Shown here piece after piece: positions 49,911 through 59,184 of a stretch of DNA of 64,000 nt. Position 1 is the first letter of the stretch; the number at the start of each line of letters is the position of its first letter. Made by a program: the position numbers and the translations under genes. The notes beneath the pieces are model-generated. The model saw only the letters and a program-made list of their open reading frames with translations, made no database searches and was not told the DNA's origin. This DNA comes from Desulfobacteraceae bacterium (GTDB lineage: Bacteria > Desulfobacterota > DSM-4660 > Desulfatiglandales > Desulfatiglandaceae), in assembly GCA_030613055.1 (NCBI GenBank), contig JAUWMR010000001.1, positions 62,001-126,000 of the forward strand. The letters are read 5' to 3'.

Positions 49911-52318
49911 TCGTGACAGGCATTCTATTCCTGTTTTTTTCTCTGTGGGCCGGCTTTCTCATTGAAGATAAATTTGGTTTCTTAGAGAAAAACTTCTGGG
50001 CAAAAGTATCATTTGCCATAATTGTCGGAAGCCTCCTTTCAACATGGCTTGTCTTTTCTCTTTCCCTGATTATCGGGTTTTCCAGGGTGTCTTTGTGGCT
50101 CAGCCTTGTTTTAATAGCCGCCTATATCTCCTACGCGCGGATCAGGAAAAGAAAAACACTTACCTGGTTCAGGCAGGAGGTTTTTGTTGAAAGATCCATA
50201 TCACCGGTTCATATACTTCTCCTTTTATTTATCATGCCCCATTTTATTTTCGGTGTCTTTAAAACCGAAACGGGCGATATCCTTTACTTAGGCAATTACA
50301 CGGATCTATCCTATCACCTTTCCATTGTCTCCGCATTTATTGAACAACCCTTCTTTCTTCCTGAGAGCCCCCAGTGTGCCGGTGCAAAGATGAGCTACCA
50401 CTTTTTGGTCAATTTCCATTCAGCTATACTTTGCCTGGGCGGCTTTGATCTATTCCTGTCCGTGATTATCCCCCAGATTATGTTTTCATTTGCCCTTGCC
50501 ACAATGGTCTACTGCTTTTACAAACTTCTACTTAAAAACGAACTAAGCATCTTTCTCTCCTCTTCCATTCTCATCTTAGGCCACATTGCCTTTTTCAATC
50601 TGCTTTTTGGCCTGTTTGGAATTGCGCCACATAATATGGAACTTGATTTCACCTCGTGGACAAATATCAAAGGTCTGTTGCTCTATCCGTTTTCCAATTT
50701 CTTAGACCCGGTTACTAACTTTTTTCATCCCCAGCGCCCCTTCCTTTTCGCCTTTCCATTAGGTTTGATCCTGCTATCCGGTATGTACCGTATGTTTCTT
50801 AATAAACAGGCAGACTATAAAATCCTTTTCGGCCTTTCCCTGCTGCTTGGAATTACGCCTCTTTTTCACATCCATACCTTTCTTGTTCTTGCTCCCGTAC
50901 TTGTTATTACTGCTATCTTCATGCGATGGGATCTCAAACGAACCGTTGTGTGCTTGATTCCTATTGTGCTTGCAGCCGTCCAGATCTTGTTTATCCTCTC
51001 CCAGCCCAAAGCCCCCGGCTTTTCCGGTTTTGATGTGCACAGGTTAGGAGGAGGGCTCAGCGAGTTGAACATTCTAAATTCCGTATTCTTATCAAGGATT
51101 GTGTTCTGGATTAGGGCTGCAGGCCTTCCCTTGATTTTGGGAATCGCCGGTTTCGCCTTTTACTTCATAAAAAAGAGGGCGTTTTCCTTGCGGTCATCAG
51201 AGGGAAGGGAAAACGTCATACTCCTGATCTTTTCCGCTGTTCCGTTTTTCTTCTTCTTGCTGATCAACTTTTACAGGTTCTCTCCCAACTGGGGAGACAG
51301 CAATAAATTTTTCCTTTACCTCAACGTGATGCTTGCCTTTTTCGCCGCAAAGCTTCTTTGGGCCTGGTTTGACAGGAACATGCCTGGAAAGATATGTGTC
51401 ATTTTAATAATTTTAATTGCAGCCATAGGTCCCTCCGTGCTTAAGAGGTATGTTGTTTTTTCAAGATCAGGCAGCCTACTTTTTTCCGGGTGTGACAGGA
51501 ATGTCGCTGCGTGGATCAGGCTGAATACTGAAAAAGATGCCATATTTCTAACCAGTGATCACGTCATCCATTTTGTGCCTGCTCTTTCCGGAAGAAGGGT
51601 AGTTGATGGGTCGTATACATGGAATACCGGCTTCAAGAAACCTGGAACCGAACGTGCTGTCAGGAGGATCTACAGTACTGGCAACCAGAGGCTCATCAGG
51701 AAATATAACATAACTCATATTCTCGCCGGTCCCCGTGAGAGACAGGAGTATGTAATCGGCGAGCAGGCCCTCGGCAAATTTGCCCTAATATATGATCAGA
51801 CGTGTGGCGGTAAGAACTACAGAATCTACGAGGTTCACAGGAAATCAACGCAGGGGATTAAAACACATAAGGGGATTTTAAAAACAAACAAATCCGGAGG
51901 CAGAGGAGTATTTCTAAGCGACTTAAAACCGGTCATGGCCATCCAGGATTTCAGGACCTTACGATTCGACGCCAATATCGATGATAAGCCGATTGTCCTG
52001 AATGGGAAAAGATACGCTAAGGGGCTCGGCACCCATGCCAATTCCGAAATCATCTTTAATCTCCCCGCGGGATACAGCTATTTTGAAAGTGATATCGGTC
52101 TTGATGATACCGAAGACAAAAAACCCGGCAGCGTAATATTTGAGGTGCATGTGGACGGAAAACTAAAATACAAATCACCTGTAATGCGCTGGGATTCCTC
52201 AACCGATCATATCAGGATTTCCATAAAGGGCGCAAATGAACTGATCTTGATAGTGGATGACGCAGGTGACGGAGACACCTGTGATCATGCAAGCTGGGCA
52301 GGAGCTATGGTCTATTGA
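49907..52318 (+). CDS. Polytopic membrane protein with C-terminal NPCBM carbohydrate-binding module
   Basis: 803 residues. N-terminal ~500 residues with 12 or more spans and a conserved loop YTDLSYHLSIVSAF; the pattern is like DUF2298/GT-C-type glycan enzymes. A soluble part (~530-640) follows, with the C-terminal NPCBM domain ~655-803 (KGLGTHANSEIIFNLPAGYSYFESDIGLDD, VDGKLKYKSPVMRW, ELILIVDDAGDGDTCDHASWAGA). NPCBM modules bind galactose-type sugars in secreted glycosidases. Start is TTG 49907 (overlapping the GT2 stop) or GTG 49913. Enzymatic role inferred, not shown. Confidence 0.72.
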   Translation: MIVTGILFLFFSLWAGFLIEDKFGFLEKNFWAKVSFAIIVGSLLSTWLVFSLSLIIGFSRVSLWLSLVLIAAYISYARIRKRKTLTWFRQEVFVERSISPVHILLLLFIMPHFIFGVFKTETGDILYLGNYTDLSYHLSIVSAFIEQPFFLPESPQCAGAKMSYHFLVNFHSAILCLGGFDLFLSVIIPQIMFSFALATMVYCFYKLLLKNELSIFLSSSILILGHIAFFNLLFGLFGIAPHNMELDFTSWTNIKGLLLYPFSNFLDPVTNFFHPQRPFLFAFPLGLILLSGMYRMFLNKQADYKILFGLSLLLGITPLFHIHTFLVLAPVLVITAIFMRWDLKRTVVCLIPIVLAAVQILFILSQPKAPGFSGFDVHRLGGGLSELNILNSVFLSRIVFWIRAAGLPLILGIAGFAFYFIKKRAFSLRSSEGRENVILLIFSAVPFFFFLLINFYRFSPNWGDSNKFFLYLNVMLAFFAAKLLWAWFDRNMPGKICVILIILIAAIGPSVLKRYVVFSRSGSLLFSGCDRNVAAWIRLNTEKDAIFLTSDHVIHFVPALSGRRVVDGSYTWNTGFKKPGTERAVRRIYSTGNQRLIRKYNITHILAGPRERQEYVIGEQALGKFALIYDQTCGGKNYRIYEVHRKSTQGIKTHKGILKTNKSGGRGVFLSDLKPVMAIQDFRTLRFDANIDDKPIVLNGKRYAKGLGTHANSEIIFNLPAGYSYFESDIGLDDTEDKKPGSVIFEVHVDGKLKYKSPVMRWDSSTDHIRISIKGANELILIVDDAGDGDTCDHASWAGAMVY

Positions 52319-52374
52319 TACTATTGTTTATTGCATCTTTGAAAGCCGCGTTCTGGGAGTGTGGTCAGAATCCT

Positions 52375-52411
52375 TAACTTTAGTCACTTTAGATCACTTT
52401 AGTCACTTTAC
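52375..52411 (+). repeat. Short tandem repeat of CACTTTAG units
   Basis: Four ACTTTAG-type words in 37 bp (AACTTTAGTCACTTTAGATC, then ACTTTAGTCACTTTAC) between the convergent 49907 and 52438 genes. Length may vary between strains. Confidence 0.6.
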
Positions 52412-52437
52412 ACTCCTGAGTATTCACACCTTAAGGG

Positions 52438-54135
52438 CTACTCAAAACTCATCTTATAAAGCCCGTATTCAAAATGCTGCTCATGGGCCTTTGCGACCTC
52501 TGTTAAGCGATATTTGTCCATAATGGCCTGGCAAAGCCTTCGGCTGCTGGCGCCGCTTGTATTACACCAGTAATCATAATGAAAATAGACATGACCCTGG
52601 TATCTTGCCATCAAATGCCTTATGATATTGAGATTGCTTATCGCCATATATGCCTGAACGGCACTTCGATCCCACAGGAAAAACATACTTGGATTATGGG
52701 TCACAATGACGGAACGCTCGGGAATCTTTTTTATAAATTCCCTGGCATACAGGTGATCATATCTTGCGCCCCAGGCGGTTTGTCCGACCCTTTTTACAAG
52801 GGGAAGAAAACCCACAAGTGACGAAGCCACGAGAATTACAATCAGGCCGACGGCGATGGCCTGCGAAGTTCGTTTGACCAAAAGCCCCCGAAAAACACCT
52901 GCCCCTGCTCCCGCAAGTATTGAGATGGGCATAAAAGAAACCAGGGCATAGCGAACATCAGCGCCGTAACGGTAGCTGCCTGCGTAAAAAAGGAGAAACA
53001 CGCCCCAGAAAAGCAGGAACCATAAAAGAATCATGAGCCTCCATCTAAATGACATGCCTTTCAAGAAAAAACCGGTGACAGCGAAAACAGTAAATAAAAC
53101 AGGAAATGCCTGGTTATTAAAATAATAACTCCCGTTAACACTCAGGTTGTTTTGGAAAAACTCAAGGGAAAACTTAGCGCCCTCCGCCCCCCATGAATGG
53201 CCGCTAACCGCGTACGCGTGCACTAAATGGGGCACCAAAAAAATGGTGGTCACAAGACCGAAGGCCCACAGTCTCCTATCAACCAATACCTGAGGTTTAA
53301 ATAATAGAAAGGCGAGAATAACCCAAAATAAAATGAGGATCGATTCCGAGCGCATCTGACATGCGAACGGCAGGATTAAGGCTAACAGGTAAAGATAAAG
53401 ATTCTTCCCTGATCTGAGATAAACGACAAGTATCAGCGCAGTCAGCCCCGCAAAAAAACTGGCGGACGGTTCGCAGGCCCCGGTATTGCTCCACACAAGG
53501 TTGTGCGGTATCAGACCAAAAAAAATAGCTGCCAAGAGGGCACCGAAATATTCTCCCGTCAGGTACCAGGTGATAAAAAAGACAATAAGGAGACTTCCGC
53601 AAAAGAGGAGATTGTTAAGAATAAAAAGACACATTTCATTCGCGCCAAAAACCTCAAATGCAATGCTGATCAAGAATGGCCAGCCGTTCGGTTGCTTATT
53701 ATATTCAATCCATTGGGGACGGTATTCATCGTATTCAAAAACGCCGTAGTGACAATGTCCGGTCTCGTTGGCAAAGGCGATATTCTGTCCCATGTTTGCG
53801 TATATGTGTTCATCATAAAAGATTCGATGTGTGCGCGGGGCCACAAAGCACACGGCAAGAAAACCTATAACGCAAACGATGCCTAAGATGATGCCTGAGC
53901 GGGCGCGCAACGATTTTAAAGCTTCAATAATATCCCTCCCGCAAAAAACAAGACCGATCAATATTAAGAAAAAATTGATCTTTAGATTCCAGGGAACCCA
54001 TTTCTTTAGAATATCCTTTGTCTCCTCCTTATCAATGAAATCCACGAAATAAACTACGACCCCAAAGAACAAAAAATATAGCGCGTATATAACAAGCGGG
54101 AAGAAACGATAATTATAGATTTTCTTTAATGTCAT
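52438..54135 (-). CDS. GT39/ArnT-like membrane glycosyltransferase
   Basis: 565 residues, about 12-13 spans. After the first spans lies the acidic loop RIFYDEHIYANMGQNIA (Asp108, Glu109, His110), the position of the catalytic Asp in PMT and ArnT enzymes. NKQPNGWPFLISIAFEVFG and the later RYGADVRYALVSFMPI also fit the family. Such enzymes move sugars from polyprenyl phosphate to lipid or protein acceptors outside the membrane. Its start overlaps the carbamoyltransferase stop by 4 bp. It ends a minus-strand operon of four genes (57260-57955, 55835, 54132, 52438). The acceptor is unknown. Confidence 0.8.
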   Translation of the reverse strand: MTLKKIYNYRFFPLVIYALYFLFFGVVVYFVDFIDKEETKDILKKWVPWNLKINFFLILIGLVFCGRDIIEALKSLRARSGIILGIVCVIGFLAVCFVAPRTHRIFYDEHIYANMGQNIAFANETGHCHYGVFEYDEYRPQWIEYNKQPNGWPFLISIAFEVFGANEMCLFILNNLLFCGSLLIVFFITWYLTGEYFGALLAAIFFGLIPHNLVWSNTGACEPSASFFAGLTALILVVYLRSGKNLYLYLLALILPFACQMRSESILILFWVILAFLLFKPQVLVDRRLWAFGLVTTIFLVPHLVHAYAVSGHSWGAEGAKFSLEFFQNNLSVNGSYYFNNQAFPVLFTVFAVTGFFLKGMSFRWRLMILLWFLLFWGVFLLFYAGSYRYGADVRYALVSFMPISILAGAGAGVFRGLLVKRTSQAIAVGLIVILVASSLVGFLPLVKRVGQTAWGARYDHLYAREFIKKIPERSVIVTHNPSMFFLWDRSAVQAYMAISNLNIIRHLMARYQGHVYFHYDYWCNTSGASSRRLCQAIMDKYRLTEVAKAHEQHFEYGLYKMSFE

Positions 54136-55850
54136 TTTTCAACTATTATGTCTTCGATAAACAGATAATTAATGCCGGTCCGCTCAAACATATCAAGGGC
54201 GTCATCCGGCGAACATACTAAGGGTTCTCCGTGAATATTGAAACTGGTATTTAGAAGAATCCCTTTTCCAAGCCTCGCTTTAACTTCAAGCAATAAATCA
54301 CGAAAGCGAGGATTTTCGTCTCTTACAATATGCGGCCTGCAGGTCCCGTCAATATTAATGACGCCTTCCATGAGCTTGAGATTCTTTTCCTTGACCCTGA
54401 AGGCGGTAGTCATGAAACGATTATCATCAACATCCTCCCGGCCGTCTGTATGAACGAGCAATGGCAGGTCTTCATAAAGGATGCTCGGACAAAAGGGCTG
54501 GTACCAGACGCGCTTTTTTTGCAGAATATTAAGTTGATCTTTTATCTGCCTGTCATCAGGACGCGCTAAGATACTCCGGTTTCCAAGGGCCCGTGGCCCG
54601 TACTCCATCCTTCCCTGAAACCAGAGAACAATCTCGCCTTCACAAATCAGGCGCGCCGCGGTCCCTGCAACATCTTCCACAGGACGAAATGAGAGGCCCC
54701 TGCCTTCCAGTGCTTCATGGATCTCGTTTCTCGAAAACCCCGGCCCGAGATAAAGATCGCTCAAACCATAACAATGGTTATTGATAAACGATTCATTCAC
54801 GGCCATGGCTGAGCCCACTGCGAGCCCGCCATCGCCCATATGAGGAAAGATAAAGGCCCTTTCCACTTCATCTAATTCAGCAATCTTCATGTTGAGCTTT
54901 ATGTTGGAAAATACGCCCCCTGACAGGGCTACCTTATTCATGCCGGTTATCCTGCATGCCTCACGAACCAGGCTCAACGCGTTTTTCTCGAGAGCCCGCT
55001 GGGCCATATACGCAAACTGCTCCGAAGGATAGCGCCAGAGGGTCTTTTTCAGCTCCCGGTACAGGCCGGTAGACCGGTAATCAGAAATAATATTAAGGCC
55101 GTTGATCTCAAGGAGCTTCATTAAGGGATTCTGTTGGTCCTCTATGGGATAGGCGTAATTTGCAAGGGCCATTACCTTGCCTTCATCTTCAAGTTCCCGC
55201 ATATTCATGAGGTTAGTGACGTGTTCAAAAAAAATACCTAATGAAACCCTGGCCGGCATTTTTTTTACCGGATGCAATGCACCCTCTTTATAAGACCAGA
55301 GGCTTCCCGACAATCCGTCTCCTACACCATCTAAGGTCAAAACCGCGCAGTCGTCAAAACCGCTTGTGCGGGCGGCTGCCTGAGCATGTCCTTCATGATG
55401 ATCGATCAGACTCAGATGATAGTCCGAAAACCCCATTGCTTTAAGGTTCCTGTTCAGGTGAAACCGGCTGAGCCCCATGGAAACGGCATTGGGTTTAAGT
55501 TCCGTAAGCCTGTACTTGGCCCACTTCTTAAAAGATGTTAGCCGGCCGGGCTCCTTTTTCCTCCTGCGAAGCAGGTAGTATTCCTCTTTCAGCCTGGGAA
55601 TGATCCGGGTCAGTGTCTTGGCAGGATCACTGGTTGAGACCCCGATGTCCCTGACATGTTCAGGGGAAATACCTGCAAAGGCAAGGCAGGCCAAAATGGA
55701 GTGTTTGGGAAAGCCCACGTCAAGCTTCCTTCGGCTCAGTCTCTCTTCATTAACTGCAAAGAGAACCTCGCGTTCCCTGAGCAATGCGGCCCCTGCATCG
55801 TGACCATCCCATATTCCAAGAACAAAGTGCGGCCTCATTTTCTTACCCAC
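54132..55850 (-). CDS. NodU/TobZ-type O-carbamoyltransferase
   Basis: 572 residues with both halves of the family: N-terminal ASKHA-type (Kae1-like) domain (GIWDGHDAGAALL, DHHEGHAQAAARTSGFDDCAVLTLDGVGDG, MHMGDGGLAVGSA-type region HMGDGGLAVGSAMAV) and a C-terminal YrdC-like domain (ELVLWFQGRMEYGPRALGNRSILARPD, LNTSFNIHGEPLVCSPDDAL). TobZ and NodU carbamoylate sugar hydroxyls using carbamoyl phosphate and ATP. ATG at 55850, or 55838 (MRPHFVLG), which overlaps the radical SAM gene less. In this locus a glycan is the likely acceptor, unlike the antibiotic or Nod factor of the namesakes. Confidence 0.9.
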   Translation of the reverse strand: MGKKMRPHFVLGIWDGHDAGAALLREREVLFAVNEERLSRRKLDVGFPKHSILACLAFAGISPEHVRDIGVSTSDPAKTLTRIIPRLKEEYYLLRRRKKEPGRLTSFKKWAKYRLTELKPNAVSMGLSRFHLNRNLKAMGFSDYHLSLIDHHEGHAQAAARTSGFDDCAVLTLDGVGDGLSGSLWSYKEGALHPVKKMPARVSLGIFFEHVTNLMNMRELEDEGKVMALANYAYPIEDQQNPLMKLLEINGLNIISDYRSTGLYRELKKTLWRYPSEQFAYMAQRALEKNALSLVREACRITGMNKVALSGGVFSNIKLNMKIAELDEVERAFIFPHMGDGGLAVGSAMAVNESFINNHCYGLSDLYLGPGFSRNEIHEALEGRGLSFRPVEDVAGTAARLICEGEIVLWFQGRMEYGPRALGNRSILARPDDRQIKDQLNILQKKRVWYQPFCPSILYEDLPLLVHTDGREDVDDNRFMTTAFRVKEKNLKLMEGVINIDGTCRPHIVRDENPRFRDLLLEVKARLGKGILLNTSFNIHGEPLVCSPDDALDMFERTGINYLFIEDIIVEK

Positions 55851-57256
55851 TCAATAAACCTAAAGGCATTTGAAAAAACCTGCCTTGCGGACCCGGTTTT
55901 AAGCATGGCGAACACACGTTGAAATGTTTTCGGCCGCAAATAGAACCTCCTGTAAGAATACCGGCGAAAATCGTTCACTTTTTTAGCGGGAAGACCTGGA
56001 AGTTCAAGAACCGCGCTTCCCTGGGAAAAGACGGCGTCTCCCCGCAACCACCCATAACGCAGGGCTTCCTCATAAAGTCGCGTCCCAGGAAAGGGTGCGG
56101 CAGTATAGAACTGGGCAATATCTAACGGGAGTTTCAAGGACAAATTAAGTGTCTGTTGCATGGTTTTTTCGGTTTCGCCCGGTAGACCCAGAATAAAGTG
56201 ACCCGCGGTTTTTATGCCTAACTCGTGGGCAGTGGATACCGCGGCAACGGATTGGCTTATACTGATCCCTTTGCCCGTTGCTTTCAAGACATCATCATTT
56301 CCCGACTCAAGGCCATAGCTGATCATCCACAGACCGGCCTCTTTCATCTGCATCAGGATCTTTCTATCCACCGTATCTACACGGCTGTTGCAGGTCCAGG
56401 AAATGTTCAGCCCGCGGCGAATTATCTCCGTGCAAAATTCCGAAACATAATGATTGTCTAATGTAAACGTATCAGCCCATATAAAAAAATCCTGTATACC
56501 AAATCTTTCCATGTCTGTTTCCATTTCGTCCACAACATGATCCACAGGCCGTTTTCGAAGCTGTTTCCCATAATAGATAGAGGCCGTGCAAAAAGAACAG
56601 GGGTAGGGGCAGCCCCTAACCGGGGCTACAATAAGAAAAGGTCTGCCCGCAAGAGGCAGCCTGTAAGAACAATTTGCCAGCGTGTGCCACGCGGGAACAG
56701 GGATTTCACGTGGAGAGAGAAACCCTGCATCCGGGTTGTGAACTATCCTGCCGTTTTGACCCTCTCTGAAAGAGATACCATTTATGGAAGACCTTTGTTT
56801 TTTGTAATGACGACATATTTCCCGGATGGTAGCTTCCGGTTCTCTTCTAACGACAAGATCTATGCAGGCTTCTCCAAGCGCATGTTCAGGGTGTATTGTA
56901 ACATGTGTCCCCATGACACCCGTTACGGTTTTGGGAATGTGGTGCTTGATCAACCGGGCAATGCCAAGGTCGAAGTTAATTGTAGGGGTCCCTGTTGTCC
57001 AGAAGGCAAAATCGGGCCTATCCCGGATCACCAACCCCTTTAATGTCTCCATATCCCCGTTGCCCGCGGGAAAATCCACAACCCTGACCATATGGCCGTC
57101 TTTTTCCAGCAATGCCGCGGTCGTTGTCAGGGAGACCGGTGGCCACTGGGTTCCCCAGATTCCTGCCTCCTGGGTGCAGCGCCCCTCTCTTGTATAACGC
57201 CGGCCCTCAGGAGCAGGAGGATTGAAGAGCAGGATTTTGGCTTTTGGGTTATTCAT
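55835..57256 (-). CDS. B12-binding-domain radical SAM protein
   Basis: 473 residues. N-terminal B12-type Rossmann domain (~1-150: NPPAPEGRRYTREGRC, WPPVSLTTTAALLEKDGHMVRVVD). Radical SAM core with C216-x3-C220-x2-C223 (GCPYPCSFCTAS), ESGNDDVLKATGKG, and GHFILGLPGETEKT; a C-terminal ~90-residue segment. Class B methyltransferase or other chemistry is possible; the substrate cannot be told. Ends within the carbamoyltransferase start, begins 3 bp after the GT2 stop, so cotranscribed. Confidence 0.9.
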   Translation of the reverse strand: MNNPKAKILLFNPPAPEGRRYTREGRCTQEAGIWGTQWPPVSLTTTAALLEKDGHMVRVVDFPAGNGDMETLKGLVIRDRPDFAFWTTGTPTINFDLGIARLIKHHIPKTVTGVMGTHVTIHPEHALGEACIDLVVRREPEATIREICRHYKKQRSSINGISFREGQNGRIVHNPDAGFLSPREIPVPAWHTLANCSYRLPLAGRPFLIVAPVRGCPYPCSFCTASIYYGKQLRKRPVDHVVDEMETDMERFGIQDFFIWADTFTLDNHYVSEFCTEIIRRGLNISWTCNSRVDTVDRKILMQMKEAGLWMISYGLESGNDDVLKATGKGISISQSVAAVSTAHELGIKTAGHFILGLPGETEKTMQQTLNLSLKLPLDIAQFYTAAPFPGTRLYEEALRYGWLRGDAVFSQGSAVLELPGLPAKKVNDFRRYSYRRFYLRPKTFQRVFAMLKTGSARQVFSNAFRFIEWVRK

Positions 57257-57259
57257 AAG

Positions 57260-57955
57260 TTAAAAATACAGATGTTTTACCATACTGAACACATATCTGA
57301 ACGCAACTTTTCTGATGCTTATCTTCGAATAGCCCCCCTTCCGCCTGTATTCATGAGAAGGAACCTCGGCCATCCGGTAGCCCTTCTTCAGGGTCTTTAT
57401 GATCATCTCCTGCTCAATGGTGGTTATGTCCTCTCTCAAATCAAGGGCCTTAAGGACATCCGTGCGTATGGCCCGGAAACCGTTCTGGCTCTCAGACAGC
57501 CTCACCCCGAACCGGTGATTAATACAGGCAGTGATAAACGAACTGCCCATAAGCCTGAAACATTCGTCAAATCCGCCGTGAAGCTCACTCGATCCGCCTA
57601 AGAGCCGGGACGCGGACACATGATCGGCCCTGTCATCAAGTATTGGCCGGACAAGGTCCGGGATGTCATCGGGATCGTGAGACCCGTCAGCATCAATAAA
57701 GACGGTTACCGGCCTGTGAATATGCGGTATTGCGCAACGAATGGCATCCCCTTTCCCTTTTCTATTATCAAGAATGACATCAGCGCCTGATAAGCGGGCA
57801 ATTTCTTCCGTCTTATCAAGTGAATGCCCGTCTATCACCATTATATCCGTTGAATGCCTGAGACAACCCGTTATAACATTTCTCACGGTCGTCTCTTCGT
57901 TAAGCGCAGGTATAACGATAGTAAGGGCTTTGCTTATTTCTGACCCTTTTGACAT
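57260..57955 (-). CDS. Glycosyltransferase family 2 (polyprenyl-phosphate mannosyl/glucosyltransferase-like)
   Basis: About 231 residues from ATG 57955 (MSKGSEISKALTIVIPALNEE), with AGGAT upstream; a TTG at 57976 is an alternative. GT-A motifs: TIVIPALNEETTV, IMVIDGHSLDKTEEI, GKGDAIRCAIPH, VFIDADGSHDPDDI (DxD), RLLGGSSELHG, and SESQNGFRAIR. Archaeal and deltaproteobacterial relatives charge dolichyl/undecaprenyl phosphate. First gene of the minus-strand operon. Confidence 0.88.
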   Translation of the reverse strand: MSKGSEISKALTIVIPALNEETTVRNVITGCLRHSTDIMVIDGHSLDKTEEIARLSGADVILDNRKGKGDAIRCAIPHIHRPVTVFIDADGSHDPDDIPDLVRPILDDRADHVSASRLLGGSSELHGGFDECFRLMGSSFITACINHRFGVRLSESQNGFRAIRTDVLKALDLREDITTIEQEMIIKTLKKGYRMAEVPSHEYRRKGGYSKISIRKVAFRYVFSMVKHLYF

Positions 57956-58232
57956 TTCAAATATCCTGTATGCCAACTTTTTAATAAAATTTTTTCGTTT
58001 TATTCGTCTATGAGAGCTGTTTTAGTCGCAAAATGCCCCTTCCGCATAATTAAAAAAAACTCGGCGAAGTCCTTTCAAATAGATGCTGATATGGTTACCG
58101 ATTTTTTTGTCTCCACAATATCTTGGGGTTTCATCCACCTCTCTATGCCCTCACCCCTGGGTCCGGGTATTTAGGGTATCGCAATCTACCCTTAGCTTAT
58201 GGAAAAATTTAGCGGTTTTTTTTAGAAAATAC

Positions 58233-58262
58233 TTGACTTTATTGACATTAATACAATATATA
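58233..58262 (+). promoter_or_regulatory. Candidate promoter for the FecR-domain gene
   Basis: TTGACT (58233-58238), an 18-bp spacer and TATATA (58257-58262), about 80 bp before the ATG. It lies in the 391-bp gap shared with the divergent GT2 gene (58346-57956); the remainder shows a T-rich stretch but no gene. Confidence 0.4.
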
Positions 58263-58346
58263 TCAAATCTTGTAAATTCAAATCTAAAATTAACAAAAGC
58301 AAATAAACATAGGATGAATTATCCTCTTCATACAAGGAGGCCCCAG

Positions 58347-59099
58347 ATGAACTCCAGATCAAAGGGTTTGTGTGTGCTTATTTCATTGGTTGTGGCAGTA
58401 TTTCTTTTTGCTGCTCAGGCCCATGCTGCAACACCGATAGCCAAGGTATCCAGGTTCAAAGGCAAGGTTATTGTCAAGTCTGGTAAGAAGATTACCCTGG
58501 TCAAGAAAGTGGGTCAGGTCATCTATGACGGCGACGTTCTTCAGACCGAAGAATCTGAAGTTCAGATCACCTACAATGACGGCGCCCTTATGAAGGTCAA
58601 GGCATGGTCGAGTGTCAGGATCATTGAAAGAGAAGAAAAGACCGGATGGTGGATATTTAAGACCAAAAAAATAGCCCGCAGGATGCATTGTTTTGTCGGC
58701 AAGATGTGGTTTAAAAGCGGCGCGTCCAAAAGATTAAACTACCTGGAAACTCCGACTGCCGTCTGCGGTTTGCGGGGTTCTGAATCATGGTCTGGGTATT
58801 TCAAGGGTGACACCTATTATCTCGTGGTCGAAGGTGTTGGAACCTTTTCAGGAAAATGGAAAAAGGGCATGCCGCCCATGTCCACGATTACAAACGCCAT
58901 GTCAAGCGGTGATTACAAGACCATCAAAGAATTCTTGGATAAATATATGGAGGAAGTAAAAGAGACACTGGAGGAGACTGCCGAAACAGTGGAGGAGACT
59001 ACGGAAACAGTGGAGGAGACTACAGAAACCGTTAAGGAAACCGTTAAGGAAACCGTCGGGTTGAGCACGACGACTTCAAGCACCAAGCATGGTGAATAA
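58347..59099 (+). CDS. Exported FecR-domain protein with Glu-Thr-Val repeat tail
   Basis: About 250 residues from ATG 58347, preceded by AAGGAGG. Sec signal peptide (MNSRSKGLCVLISLVVAVFLFAAQAHA). FecR/FecR-like domain (~30-135: AKVSRFKGKVIVKSGKK, VGQVIYDGDVLQTEESEVQITYNDGALMKV), then a beta-rich middle with KIARRMHCFVGKMWFKSG and ETPTAVCGLRGSE, which recalls adhesin-type FecR proteins. The C-terminus is a repeat of Glu-Thr-Val units (see 58968). Periplasmic; may sense or bind polysaccharide machinery. The frame opens earlier (58083) without support. Confidence 0.82.
   Translation: MNSRSKGLCVLISLVVAVFLFAAQAHAATPIAKVSRFKGKVIVKSGKKITLVKKVGQVIYDGDVLQTEESEVQITYNDGALMKVKAWSSVRIIEREEKTGWWIFKTKKIARRMHCFVGKMWFKSGASKRLNYLETPTAVCGLRGSESWSGYFKGDTYYLVVEGVGTFSGKWKKGMPPMSTITNAMSSGDYKTIKEFLDKYMEEVKETLEETAETVEETTETVEETTETVKETVKETVGLSTTTSSTKHGE
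58968..59054 (+). repeat. In-gene tandem repeats (3 x 21 bp plus 2 x 12 bp)
   Basis: Units at 58968, 58989 and 59010 read approximately GTGGAGGAGACTACGGAAAC with small changes. Two units GTTAAGGAAACC follow at 59031 and 59043. They encode a charged helical tail of Glu, Thr and Val. Slippage would change the length by 4 or 7 residues in frame. Confidence 0.8.
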
Positions 59100-59184
59100 T
59101 AATTTTGTGCTGGGATTAAAAATCGGACAATTTAAATATAAGAGGACCTGAATTTTAAAACTCCACGTTGAGAGGTAAATACCA

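Noticed and set aside
58083-58346. Longer start for the FecR-domain gene
   Set aside because: The signal peptide and a strong AAGGAGG place the start at 58347; upstream residues lack family character.
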